Part shown: positions 36,831-46,876 of the stretch, piece by piece
How positions within the stretch are numbered: the first letter of the stretch is position 1
How the letters are laid out: each line of letters starts with the position of its first letter
Assembly (NCBI RefSeq): GCF_000427295.1
Contig: NZ_ATNM01000132.1
Coordinates: forward strand, 1 to 56,498
Direction of reading: 5' to 3'
DNA length: 56,498 nucleotides
Source of the DNA: Cyclobacterium qasimii M12-11B
GTDB lineage: Bacteria > Bacteroidota > Bacteroidia > Cytophagales > Cyclobacteriaceae
Position numbers and translations under genes: made by a program
The notes under the pieces: generated by a model
What the model was told of the DNA's origin: nothing
The model's database searches: none
Seen by the model: the letters and a program-made list of their open reading frames with translations, nothing else

Positions 36831-37520
36831 ATGGGGCTATCCAGTGAAAAAAAAAGAGACCTTCAATTTACACTTAGCCGTGGAGGAAAAACCGTGGAAG
36901 CAGGAAAGAATTCTTCTAAGAATGTCCAAAATGGCAATGATGATACAGTGCTCTGGAAGCAATTCAAGGCTGGGAATGAAGTGGCTTTTTCAGCTATTTA
37001 TAAACGCTACATTGTTGCCTTATTTAACTATGGCGAAATAATTACTTCTGACAAGGAGTTAATTGAAGACAGTATCCATGATCTCTTTGTTGAATTATGG
37101 AAAAAAAGAGAATCAATAGCACAAGCCGAATCTGTTAAATACTATTTGTTCAAAGGTCTTAAAAGGAAAATAATCAAAAATCTTGAGAAAAAGAGAAAGC
37201 TACCCCTTAAAGAAGCATTTGAAGACCATGATTTTGAAATAGTATTGTCCCATGAATTTGGTTTAATAGCAGGAGAAACATCTGCATTACAAAAAGAAAG
37301 TATCCTAAAGGCCATTAATCAGCTTTCGCGGAGACAAAAAGAAGTGATCGTGTTGAGGTTTTATGATGGAATGGCATTTAGTGAGATTGCAAAATTGCTA
37401 GAAATAAGCCAAAAATCTACCTATACACTTGTCTATCGGGCTCTCGCTGTCATGAAAGACAACTTAGAAAATATACTATTGTTGTTGATTACAATGCACC
37501 TATATTATATAAGTGATTAA
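36831..37520 (+). CDS. ECF sigma factor (FecI-like, Bacteroidota type)
   Basis: The 229-residue protein has sigma region 2 (about 48-115; FKAGNEVAFSAIYKRYIVALFNYGE, DSIHDLFVELWKKRE) and region 4 (about 160-215; AINQLSRRQKEVIVLRFYDG, FSEIAKLLEISQKS). An unusual N-terminal stretch of about 40 polar residues precedes region 2; no closer start was evident. With the FecR-type gene 147 bp on and an STN-bearing susC behind it, this is a cell-surface signalling unit: ligand binding at the transporter releases the sigma factor to transcribe the locus. Confidence 0.93.
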   Translation: MGLSSEKKRDLQFTLSRGGKTVEAGKNSSKNVQNGNDDTVLWKQFKAGNEVAFSAIYKRYIVALFNYGEIITSDKELIEDSIHDLFVELWKKRESIAQAESVKYYLFKGLKRKIIKNLEKKRKLPLKEAFEDHDFEIVLSHEFGLIAGETSALQKESILKAINQLSRRQKEVIVLRFYDGMAFSEIAKLLEISQKSTYTLVYRALAVMKDNLENILLLLITMHLYYISD

Positions 37521-37667
37521 ATTTAATTAGTTAATTTTTAAGCGATTAAATATTTTTTTAAAATTTCCTGAAATTTTTGAGGTAATTTTCAACCTACCCA
37601 CCCCTTAATAAATATACACCGGAATAGTGAAGGGATTTCCCATCCTTTTTTCCATAAATTAATGTAA

Positions 37668-38702
37668 ATGAAATCGGATATTCATTCTGTTTATAATTTA
37701 TTGTCAAATGTTTCTTTCCTGGATTGGATAAAAAACCCTACTGAAGAAACGGACAGGTTTTGGGAAGGATGGCAAGAGGAGGATCCAAAAAGAAAGCAAC
37801 AGGTAAAGCAAGCAAAAGCTTTGGCCTCGTCTATAGATTTTAAAAAAACAAGTCCCGAAGATATTCGAAAAGAATTGATTTTTAAGCGAATTCAGAATTC
37901 GATCAATGAAGAAAAAGAAGAACCTGCCCCGAATAGTTTTAGGGCACACAACACTCAAGTAAAGTCTGATTCTTCAAGAATATGGATGAAATGGGCCGCT
38001 GTGTTTATTGGGCTAATAGTAATGAGTGGTATTTATTATTTCGCTTTTAATAACAATACCATTACCCATACCACTGCTTTTGGAGAAACCAGAAATGTCA
38101 CCCTTCCTGATGGTTCAGAGGTAAAGCTTAATGGCAATTCTTCTTTGATTCATTCCAAGGCTTGGGAAAGTGGAGAAGTTCGTGACGTATGGTTAGAAGG
38201 GGAAGCTTACTTTACAGTAAAACACCTGGGAGCGCAGCAGAAATTCGTAGTTCATGCGACTTCTGATTTTAATGTGGAAGTGATAGGGACCGAATTCAAT
38301 GTCCTTAACCGAGAAGGTAAAACCAAGGTGGTGCTTTCCTCAGGGAAAGTGATACTCAATCTGCAAAATGAAACCAAAGAAGAACGCTTGCAAATGGCAC
38401 CTGGAGAAATGGTAGAGTATATCCATGATGACCAGGTTTTGACTAAAAAGGAAGTTGATCCGATGGTCTATACTTCTTGGAGAAATAACCGCCTAATCTT
38501 TGATGATACGTCGCTTCTTGAAATCAAATCCATTTTAGAGTCCACTTACGGGCTTACAGTAAAGATTGAAGATAAAAGTTTACTGGAAAAACGAGTGTAC
38601 GGATCTGCCCCCAGTAATGATATCTCATTATTACTTAAAGGGCTGGAAAGAAGTCTCGGAAATCAAATTTTAATTGAAGGAAAAATAGTAACCATAAAAT
38701 AG
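37668..38702 (+). CDS. FecR-family anti-sigma factor
   Basis: The 344-residue protein has a cytoplasmic N-terminal part, one transmembrane helix (about 106-127; WMKWAAVFIGLIVMSGIYYF), a periplasmic FecR domain (AFGETRNVTLPDGSEVKLNG, GEAYFTVKH, VEVIGTEFNV, LSSGKVILNL) and a C-terminal DUF4974-like domain (IKSILESTYGLTVKIED). It receives the signal from the STN domain of the SusC behind it and controls the ECF sigma factor before it. Confidence 0.94.
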   Translation: MKSDIHSVYNLLSNVSFLDWIKNPTEETDRFWEGWQEEDPKRKQQVKQAKALASSIDFKKTSPEDIRKELIFKRIQNSINEEKEEPAPNSFRAHNTQVKSDSSRIWMKWAAVFIGLIVMSGIYYFAFNNNTITHTTAFGETRNVTLPDGSEVKLNGNSSLIHSKAWESGEVRDVWLEGEAYFTVKHLGAQQKFVVHATSDFNVEVIGTEFNVLNREGKTKVVLSSGKVILNLQNETKEERLQMAPGEMVEYIHDDQVLTKKEVDPMVYTSWRNNRLIFDDTSLLEIKSILESTYGLTVKIEDKSLLEKRVYGSAPSNDISLLLKGLERSLGNQILIEGKIVTIK

Positions 38703-38970
38703 AATAGGGAGTGTTTTCAGTGAATTACTGATACACTAAAGTAGGATTGTGAAGGACAGTAATTGGTCGATATAATATTGAATTTATCTAACCACTAAAA
38801 AGGCATATAACCACGTGACCTCTTCCGCCACCACTAAAGGTACTAATCATATAAGTGCTGATGGAATTGTAAATTAGCTTTAACCAAAAATGGTCATAAT
38901 CAGGCGATTGTTTTAACTGATTACTTGAATATGGCTTATATCTATAACTAACAACCTAACAACTCCTAGT

Positions 38971-41900
38971 ATGAAAAAACTTAACAAAATTAAATTTTCA
39001 TTACTCCTCTTTATGATTGGAATAATGAATATTCAAGCCCAGGAACTTGCGCTGGGCGATGACCGACAGACCGGGTATGTCAAGAAAAAAGTCGAAATTA
39101 ATAATTTGAAGACTTTGATAAAAAAACTGGAACCTATGTATGAGGTTTCTATAGTTTGTAACAGTGATTTGGTACATACAAAAATTGCTTATGAGGTTTC
39201 TGATAGGACAAAATCCGTAGAAGAACACCTTACTAAGTTGACATCCAAAAGTAACCTGAGCTATCACAAGTTAGACAAAGGTTTCTATGTGATCACTGAT
39301 AAGGAAGAGAAAAGAGCCGCCAATAGTGATGCTGTTCCAATAGCTATTCCTTACACCAAATCACATCAAGTGGGGAAGAAAGAAGCTTCTAAAGTAGCGA
39401 AAGTCGAAGAGGAGAGAATCACAGGAACCGTTTCTTCAAAAAATGGAGAAACCTTACCAGGGGTAAACGTACTTCTCAAAGGAACCAATATCGGAACGGT
39501 TACTGATATGGATGGAAAATTTGTGATCACTGCTCCAAATACTAACGGAACACTAATTTTCTCATTTATTGGTTTTACTTCCCAAGAAATACCTATTGCA
39601 GGTCGGAGTATAATAGATGTGACCATGGTAGATGAATCACAAGCACTTGGAGAAGTCGTGGTTACTGCATTTGGATTGGAAAGGAAAAAGAATCGCTGGT
39701 TTATTCAGTTACAGAAGTAAAAGGTGAAGAGTTTACCAAATCCAGAGAAACAAACTTAGCAAACTCTTTAACAGGAAAGATAGCTGGAGTTAATGCTACG
39801 AGTATGGCGAGTGGTCCGGGTAGTTCCAGCCGTGTTGTCATAAGGGGTAATGGCTCTTTGAATGGTAACAATCAACCGTTATATGTAATCAATGGTATGC
39901 CTATTTCAAACAGGCCTTCTACTGTTCTTGATCAGGCCAATGGTGCTACTACTGATTTGGGAGATGGTATTTCAAGTATTAATCCTGATGATATCGAATC
40001 TATAAGTGTACTAAAAGGTGGTGCTGCAGCAGCATTGTACGGAAGTCAGGCTGCAAATGGTGTAATCCTGATAACAACCAAAAAAGGTTCAAGACAACAA
40101 AAGGGTATTGGTATTGAGCTTAATTCCAATTTTACTTTAGGTACCATTAATATTTTCCCAGAGTATCAATACGAATACGGTCAGGGTAGTCAGGGAGTTC
40201 GTCCTCAAAGTCAGGGTGAAGCGATCAGTACAGGACGTTTGTCTTATGGCGAACCTATGGATGGCCAGCCTTCTATTCAGTTTGACGGTGTAGAACGTCC
40301 TTATTCAGGGGTTTCAATCAAAGATAACATCAAAGCCTTTTACAGAAACAGTACCAACATTGTCAATACAGTTTCTTTTTCAGGTGGAAATGAGTCTGTA
40401 CTCTATAGGGTGTCAGCTTCAGATTTGCAGTCTGGTGCAATCGTAGATGGATCTACTTATGACAGACAAACAGCAAATGTTAACTTGAAAGCTTTCATGA
40501 GTGATAAGTTGAGTTTTGATACACAAATTCAATACAACTATGAAATAGGGAATAATCGTCCAGGCGTAGGATACGTTGGAACGAATTCTGCATGGGGCGT
40601 TTATTTGCTTGCCAATACAGTGGACATTACTGACCTGGCTCCGGGATACAATCCTGAAACTGGTCAGGAAGTAGAATGGCAACATGTTAATCAGGCCACA
40701 AACCCTTACTTTGCCAGAGACAGAATGGGCAACCAGGATGTTAAAGATAGGGTAATCGCTCAAGGAAGTTTAACTTATGACCTTTTGCCTAATTTATTTA
40801 TCAAGGCAGATTTTATGCGTGATTTCAGTAGCTGGAGAGAAGAAGATTACTATCCTGTAGGTACTGCATTCAGGCCTCTAGGTACTTATCGTTCTCAAGA
40901 AGAACTTCGCACTCGATCTAATGGACGTCTTATTGCCAATTACAATACCACCTTTGGTAATGGTATTAACCTAACAGCAATGGTTGGTGGTAATTTAGAG
41001 AGAGATATTCTAGATGTCTCTAACCTTATAGGTTCGGAATACATTATTCCTGAGTGGATCAGCCCTGTTAACTTAAATATCCTGGCGCCGTCTAAAGGTT
41101 TCTATAGAACAGGTACTAATTCAGTATTTAGTTCTCTGGATTTTAACTTTAAAGAAACTTATTATTTAAGCGTTACAGCTAGACAGGATCAGTTTTCTAC
41201 TTTGAATCCTGGTAATAATAAAATCTTTTATCCATCAATTGGTGGTAGTATGATATTATCCAATGCCTTTGATCTTCCTGATGTAATTAGCTTTGCCAAG
41301 TTGAGAGGGTCCTGGGCTCAGGTAGGTTCTGCCACTGTGGATGCCTATGCGATTAATCAGTTGTATGGCTTCCGTCTTGGAGGACATTTGGGAGTGCCAG
41401 TTCAAACATCCAGTTCAGCTATTTCTAATCCTGAATTGAGACCTTTGACTTCTACCACTACTGAAATTGGCTTTGATGCTCAGTTCTTTGACAATAGGTT
41501 TGGTATAGACTTCACTCTTTATAGCAAGATCAACCAGGATGACATTGTTTCTACTTCTATTGCACCTTCTTCAGGAGCGACATCTACCTTGTTGAACGTA
41601 GGCGAAATAAGTAATAAAGGTATAGAGTTACTTTTAACAGGTAATCCGATAAGAACATCTGTTTTCTCTTGGAATGTTAGTTATAACTTTGCCTACAATA
41701 AAAACAGGGTACTTACGCTAGCCCCAGGTCAGGCTACCGGAAACAGTAGTTTGTTAGGTAAAGATTCTAGTACACGTTTCGGAAGAAGTTATGAGTATTC
41801 TGAGGATGGGATTAGGGTATATAACAGTTTAAGTGGGTATGCGATGCTAGGACCAACCATGCCACTTGGAATAGGTGTTCCTCCTTATACTATGGGATTT

Positions 41901-42404
41901 GAAAATACCTTTACTTACAAGAACTTTTCACTTAATGCACTTATTGATGCCAAATTTGGCAATCAATTCTTCTCCCAGGCCAAGCAATACATGTGGAGAT
42001 TTGGTTTGCTAAAGGAAACTTTACCAGGCAGAGACAACGGATTGACGGTTGAAGGAGTAGATGAAAATGGAGATGCCTTTAGCAAGGATTGGCCTTCTAG
42101 CTTTATGTCTACTTATTATAACAATGATGGACAGTATGCTACAAACTTCATGATCGATGGTAGTTTTGTGAAATTAAGAAGTGTTGTGCTTAATTATAAT
42201 ATTCCTGTAGAAAAGTTGAATTTCGTTAATTTAACGACAGCACAAATATCTTTGGTTGCTAGAAACCTTGCCATCCTTTACAGAAACTCTGATCATTTCG
42301 ACCCAGAGCAAGCATCTGATCCTAATAGCAATTCCCAGAATTTTTCAGGGGTAATGCTTCCAAGGACTAGAGAGATAGGTTTTAATTTAAGGATAGGATT
42401 TTAA
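38971..42404 (+). pseudogene. SusC-type TonB transporter with STN domain, split by a frameshift
   Basis: Frame 38971-39720 (249 residues) carries a signal peptide, an STN signalling domain (about 28-112; VEINNLKTLIKKLEPMYEVS) and a carboxypeptidase-D-like domain (about 150-225). It stops after ERKKNRWFIQLQK. The next frame continues, without a gap, LVYSVTEVKGEEFTKS and the rest of the plug and barrel (NPDDIESISVLKGGAAAALYG to GFNLRIGF); its first ATG is at 39804. A single missing base after the A-rich run near 39690 explains the split; the repaired protein has about 1144 residues. The STN domain fits the ECF/FecR genes upstream. It could be true inactivation, phase variation at the short A-run, or a sequencing error. 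Confidence 0.85.
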
Positions 42405-42454
42405 TGAGGAAAATCCTGAATCTTACCAATTTATTTCTTAACCAATATGATATT

Positions 42455-44032
42455 ATGAAAAAGTATTCAAATATATATAAAATAGGTCTAGCCATGGCAG
42501 TGGTGGTCATGACCTCCTGTAATGATTTTACAGATAGTCTGAGTGACTTGAATAAAAATCCCAATGCTTATGAAGAGGTGATTCCAGAATTTCTCTTCTC
42601 CAATTCAATGCTAGATGGTGTGGCATTTAACTTCACCAATGGGGCTGATGGACAACATTTCATCTTTGCTCAGGCAATGCAACAATTTTCTACCCACTCA
42701 GAAGTTAGAGGAACGGGCGATAAATATTTCAATGAAAGTGCGGCAAGAAGCCACTGGGCCGTTTACAATACTGCCCTAGCTGACAATGAGCGAGTGATCA
42801 ATGTTGTAAAGGATGATCCCAATTCTATCAATATGCTTTCCGCTGCAAGAATTTGGAAAGTCTACATGTTTCATATCGTTACAGATGTTCATGGAGATGT
42901 GCCTTACTTTGAGGCCTTGAAAAGTTCAGAGGGTAATTTACAGCCTAAGTATGATACTCAGGAGGCAATTTATGAAGACATGCTGAATGAACTGGAACAA
43001 GCTGCAGCTGCATTCAACCCCTCACTACCTACATTTGGTCCTTCAGATTTATTTTATGGAGGGGATACAGAAAAATGGAAAAAGTTAGCCAATTCGCTTA
43101 TGCTACGATTGAGCATGCGCTTGACTGAAGTTCGTCCTGATGTGGCAGAAGCCTGGGCAAAAAAAGCAATTGCAGGTGGTGTAATCATAAACGATGAAGA
43201 CATAGCCAAGGTGAACTATTTGGATGGACAAATTGCAGATAGTAGAAACCCTAAAGCAGCCAATCTTTTGGTTCAAGATTACCAAAATCCTCAAGCTGGC
43301 GTTAGTAACACGCAAGGCGGTAAATATGCTGAGACCTTTATCGAACATTTAAAAATGACTGGAGACCCTAGGTTGAATGTTATTTCAGTAGTTTGGATAG
43401 ACAATCCTGATGGAGACGGTTATGTATATGATACGGCTACAAACATTCAGAGAGGAATGAAAAATGGTGCTTTATTCGGTGAGCCTGAAGATTTCCATAC
43501 CTATTCTGAGCCACATCCAAACACAGTTTTGAGTTATGCCAGCCCAGTATTGACGATGACAAATGCTGAAACCAACTTATTGCTTGCTGAAGCTGCAATA
43601 AGAGGATGGTACACTGGAAGTGCAAAAGCAGCCTATGAAGATGCAGTTAGAGCTGGAATGAGACAATGGGCGCTATTTGGAGATGAGGGAATCATTTCAA
43701 CTGAGAAAATTGAGGCTTATATTGCAAGAAATCCATTTATGGTAGAGGGTTCGTTTGAGGAAAAACTTGAGCAAATTAGCACTCAAAAGTGGGTGTCTTT
43801 ATTTCTTGACAATTATGAGATCTTTGCCAACTGGAGAAGAACAGATTATCCAACTTTAACACCTACGAACTATCCTGGAAATATTACGGGTGGAACCATC
43901 CCTAGAAGGCTTATTATTCCTGATACTGAATTGAACCTTAATGAGGATAATTTCATGGAGGCGTATAACCGACAGGGAGTTGGCAACCTATTGACAAGTA
44001 CCGTTTGGTGGGATCCTAAATTCCCAAGATAA
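42455..44032 (+). CDS. SusD/RagB-type outer membrane lipoprotein
   Basis: I start at the ATG at 42455 (525 residues), because it gives a lipoprotein signal (MKKYSNIYKIGLAMAVVVMT followed by SCNDF). An earlier in-frame ATG at 42404 overlaps the susC stop and would add a non-signal-like extension. The body matches the nutrient-binding SusD-like family: PEFLFSNSMLDG, ARIWKVYMFHIVTDVHGDVPYFEA, WKKLANSLMLRLSMRLTEV, LTMTNAETNLLLAEAAIRGW, QKWVSLFLDNYEIFANWRRT. It partners the STN-type SusC before it and ends at a hairpin terminator. Confidence 0.93.
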   Translation: MKKYSNIYKIGLAMAVVVMTSCNDFTDSLSDLNKNPNAYEEVIPEFLFSNSMLDGVAFNFTNGADGQHFIFAQAMQQFSTHSEVRGTGDKYFNESAARSHWAVYNTALADNERVINVVKDDPNSINMLSAARIWKVYMFHIVTDVHGDVPYFEALKSSEGNLQPKYDTQEAIYEDMLNELEQAAAAFNPSLPTFGPSDLFYGGDTEKWKKLANSLMLRLSMRLTEVRPDVAEAWAKKAIAGGVIINDEDIAKVNYLDGQIADSRNPKAANLLVQDYQNPQAGVSNTQGGKYAETFIEHLKMTGDPRLNVISVVWIDNPDGDGYVYDTATNIQRGMKNGALFGEPEDFHTYSEPHPNTVLSYASPVLTMTNAETNLLLAEAAIRGWYTGSAKAAYEDAVRAGMRQWALFGDEGIISTEKIEAYIARNPFMVEGSFEEKLEQISTQKWVSLFLDNYEIFANWRRTDYPTLTPTNYPGNITGGTIPRRLIIPDTELNLNEDNFMEAYNRQGVGNLLTSTVWWDPKFPR

Positions 44033-44065
44033 ATTAGCTTGTCTCGTTTAGAATATGGTATATAA

Positions 44066-44105
44066 CCTGAGTTCGACTGTTTTTTAGTCGAACTTAGGCT
44101 TATAT
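44066..44105 (+). terminator. Terminator after the second susCD pair
   Basis: CCTGAGTTCGACT and AGTCGAACTTAGG pair with one G-T mismatch-type pair around GTTTTTT and are followed by a T-rich tail. It lies 34 nt after the SusD stop. Confidence 0.78.
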
Positions 44106-44186
44106 TTTAACATAAATGCAAGAAATAGTCCGGACATTTCTTAAATTCGGGTTGAATATCAATAAAATAATCCGATCAAATCAAGC

Positions 44187-46022
44187 ATGAAGAAAACAGA
44201 ACTAACAATTAGCATGAATATTTTTATTAGTAAGCTTTTCGGGAAATCCCAGTGGCTTATGATCTTCTTATGGATAGTATCCATAGGGATGGTAAAAGGA
44301 AATTCTGAACCTGATCCAATACTTAACGAGATCAGGATTGAAAGACATCAACCAGTAAAAATGAGGGATGGAGTGATCCTCTATGCCGACATATACCGCC
44401 CTGCGAAGGATGGTAAATATCCTGTTATTTTGACACGTACACCTTATGGTGTGCAGCGAGACGGTGTGCATCATGAGCGCATGATCAAATTTGCACAAAG
44501 AGGGTATGTAGGCATTGTACAGGATGTTAGAGGGAGATATGAAAGTGAAGGGGTTTGGGATCCATTTAGAGATGAAGCAAATGACGGTTTTGACACCATA
44601 GAGTGGGCAGCAAAATTGGAATGCTCCAATGGACAAGTGGCCACGCAAGGTGGTAGCTATTTGGGACATAACCAATGGGCAGCAGCCAGTCAAACACCAC
44701 CAAGCTTGAAAGCGATTTTCCCTTCTGTAGCGTCTACAAATGTATATGCCAACTGGATTACCATGGGAGGAGCTTTTAGACTAAGCTTTAACTATGGTTG
44801 GGGAGTTGTTAGAATGCCAAACAAAATCATGTTGCCTCAAAATTGGCATACCGCTGCTTATACTCCTGAGGAGCTAAAATATGAAAACATATTGTATCAT
44901 TTGCCTCTTATGGATGGTGATTTGGTAAGCGCAGGTAAGGCAGTACCCTTTTATAGGGATTGGGTGACCCACGAGTCATATGACGAGTATTGGAAATCTG
45001 TAAGTGATGAAGAGCGTTTTAGTAAGATCACCGTTCCTGCTTACAATACAGGAGGATGGTTTGATATCTTCGTTATGGGTACCATCAACGGATATGTTGG
45101 CATGAAAAATCACGGAGGAACTGCTGAGGCCAGAAAAGGCACCAAATTACTTATAGGTCCCTGGGGTCATGGTCCATCTACCTCTTTTGGGGACATGAAA
45201 TTCACTGAGGATGCTTATGTAGATCTATTTGAGAATGAATTGAGGTATTATGACTTTTACCTAAAAGGAATTCAAAATGGTTTGGACAAAGAAAAGCCAG
45301 TTCAAATATACTATATGGGCGAAAACAAATGGCGTCATGAAGATGATTGGCCTATTCCTGGAACAGTTTACAAAGAATTGTACCTTGGTGGCGATGCGCC
45401 AGCCAATTCAGTAAGAGGTGGCGGGAAATTGAGTTTTGAAAAACCAGGCAAAGCTGCCGAAGACAATTATATTTATGATCCAGAAGTTCCTGTTCCAACT
45501 TATGGAGGAAACAATTGCTGTGGTACACCCACTCAATCTGGACCTAAAGACCAGAGAACCCTTGAGAGAAGAAACGATATATTGGTTTATACTTCTGAGT
45601 TTTTAACAGCACCTGTAAGCATTGCAGGACCAGTTTCCATGAAATTGTTTGCAGCGACAGATGGACTTGATACGGATTGGATGATAAAACTGGTAGATGT
45701 TTATCCTGATGGAAGTGCTTACCCAATATCTGAAGGGATATTGAGAGCTAAATTCAGAAATGGAACCGATAAATTAGAGCTTTTGAAACCCAACAAGGTT
45801 TATGAATATGAAATCACCCTTACAGGAACAGCCAACGTATTTCTTCCGGGTCACCGAATAAGAGTGGACATTACCTCAAGTAATTTCCCGCAATTTGATC
45901 GGAATCCTAATACAGGAGCGCCACTGGGTACTAGTGCTGAGACAAGGATTGCGCAACAAACGATCCATCATGGGGGGCCAAAGCCAAGCCATATTTTATT
46001 ACCAATCGTTCCAGGTTTTTAA
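44187..46022 (+). CDS. CocE/NonD family hydrolase (S15 fold), exported
   Basis: The 611-residue protein has an N-terminal export signal (about residues 18-38) and the Xaa-Pro dipeptidyl-peptidase/cocaine esterase fold. The start MRDGVILYADIYRPAKDGKYPVILTRTPYG is characteristic. RGYVGIVQDVRGRYESEG follows, with the nucleophile elbow in TQGGSYLGHNQW, then GPWGHGPSTSFG with the catalytic His, and a C-terminal jelly-roll (STNFPQFDRN-like SSNFPQFDRNPNTGAP). Known members include alpha-amino acid ester hydrolase and glutaryl-7-ACA acylase, which act on acyl esters or amides. It opens a run of five same-direction genes behind the ECF-controlled susCD. Confidence 0.9.
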   Translation: MKKTELTISMNIFISKLFGKSQWLMIFLWIVSIGMVKGNSEPDPILNEIRIERHQPVKMRDGVILYADIYRPAKDGKYPVILTRTPYGVQRDGVHHERMIKFAQRGYVGIVQDVRGRYESEGVWDPFRDEANDGFDTIEWAAKLECSNGQVATQGGSYLGHNQWAAASQTPPSLKAIFPSVASTNVYANWITMGGAFRLSFNYGWGVVRMPNKIMLPQNWHTAAYTPEELKYENILYHLPLMDGDLVSAGKAVPFYRDWVTHESYDEYWKSVSDEERFSKITVPAYNTGGWFDIFVMGTINGYVGMKNHGGTAEARKGTKLLIGPWGHGPSTSFGDMKFTEDAYVDLFENELRYYDFYLKGIQNGLDKEKPVQIYYMGENKWRHEDDWPIPGTVYKELYLGGDAPANSVRGGGKLSFEKPGKAAEDNYIYDPEVPVPTYGGNNCCGTPTQSGPKDQRTLERRNDILVYTSEFLTAPVSIAGPVSMKLFAATDGLDTDWMIKLVDVYPDGSAYPISEGILRAKFRNGTDKLELLKPNKVYEYEITLTGTANVFLPGHRIRVDITSSNFPQFDRNPNTGAPLGTSAETRIAQQTIHHGGPKPSHILLPIVPGF

Positions 46023-46278
46023 TGCAATGAATAAGCACACAACGATTTACGAATAACCACTAATTTGCTAATCCATTCTCTGAAGTCAATTCGGGGAATG
46101 GATTATTTACTAAAATACCAGTGCAGGGGCTTTGGGTTCTCAAATACCCTGATTTATGTTAGAATTGTACCATTCATCAAAAATGGCCAGTCAAAATCAA
46201 CAATAAGTGCCCAATTAAAATTTAGATTCGCATATTTGAAGGTCTTTTATTACCATATATTTTAAATTTACATAGGTT

Positions 46279-46830
46279 ATGACAATTAAAATTCACCAAA
46301 TACTATTGCTGACGACATTTTTGTTGTTAGGCCAGCTACAATTCACTTTTGCACAAAATTCAGGTAACGATCCCGAAGCCAAATTAAAAGAAATGGGAAT
46401 CGTCCTTAAAACCCCTGGTGAGCCAACAGCCAATTTTGTACTGGCAGTTCAGGTCGGAAACCTTGTTTTCCTTTCCGGACATGGTCCAATGCAGGAAAAT
46501 GGCGAATACATGAAAGGCAAAGTTGGTTCAGAGCTGACTGTAGAAGAGGGGGCAGCCGCTGCCAGGTTGACGGGTATTTCACTTTTGACATCCCTTAAAC
46601 ACACAATTGGTTCCCTTAATCGAGTAAAAAGAATCGTAAAAGTGCTTGGAATGGTGAATTGTGTGCCTACTTTTGAGCAGCAGCCAATAGTTATGCATGG
46701 ATTCTCTGATTTTATGGTTGAAGTATTCGGCGAGAGTGGTAAACATGCGCGTTCCGCTGTAGGTATGGGTTCTTTACCTTTTGGCATCCCTGTGGAAATT
46801 GAAATGATAGTAGAATTGAAAGAAGAATAA
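46279..46830 (+). CDS. RidA/YjgF-family protein with signal peptide
   Basis: The 183-residue protein has a signal peptide (LLLTTFLLLGQLQFTFAQ) and a RidA fold with a long N-terminal lead. RidA deaminates reactive enamines and imines. The conserved arginine that holds the substrate carboxylate is present as Arg158 (KHARSAVGMGSLPFGIPVEIEM). Cytosolic RidA has about 130 residues, and export is unusual, so this copy probably handles an imine/enamine made in the periplasm or has another hydrolytic role. It lies between the CocE-type hydrolase and the BASS-type symporter. Confidence 0.87.
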   Translation: MTIKIHQILLLTTFLLLGQLQFTFAQNSGNDPEAKLKEMGIVLKTPGEPTANFVLAVQVGNLVFLSGHGPMQENGEYMKGKVGSELTVEEGAAAARLTGISLLTSLKHTIGSLNRVKRIVKVLGMVNCVPTFEQQPIVMHGFSDFMVEVFGESGKHARSAVGMGSLPFGIPVEIEMIVELKEE

Positions 46831-46876
46831 AAAATAAGATTTAATATATCACCTAACATTTATAATACCATTTGCT

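Noticed and set aside
39680-39720. Programmed ribosomal frameshifting in susC
   Set aside because: The A-run is short, there is no clear slippery heptamer with a downstream structure, and SusC proteins are not known to need a shift. Mutation or sequencing error is simpler.
46065-46265. 66-residue frame between the CocE-type and RidA genes
   Set aside because: Low-complexity intergenic reading with no start signal or family resemblance.
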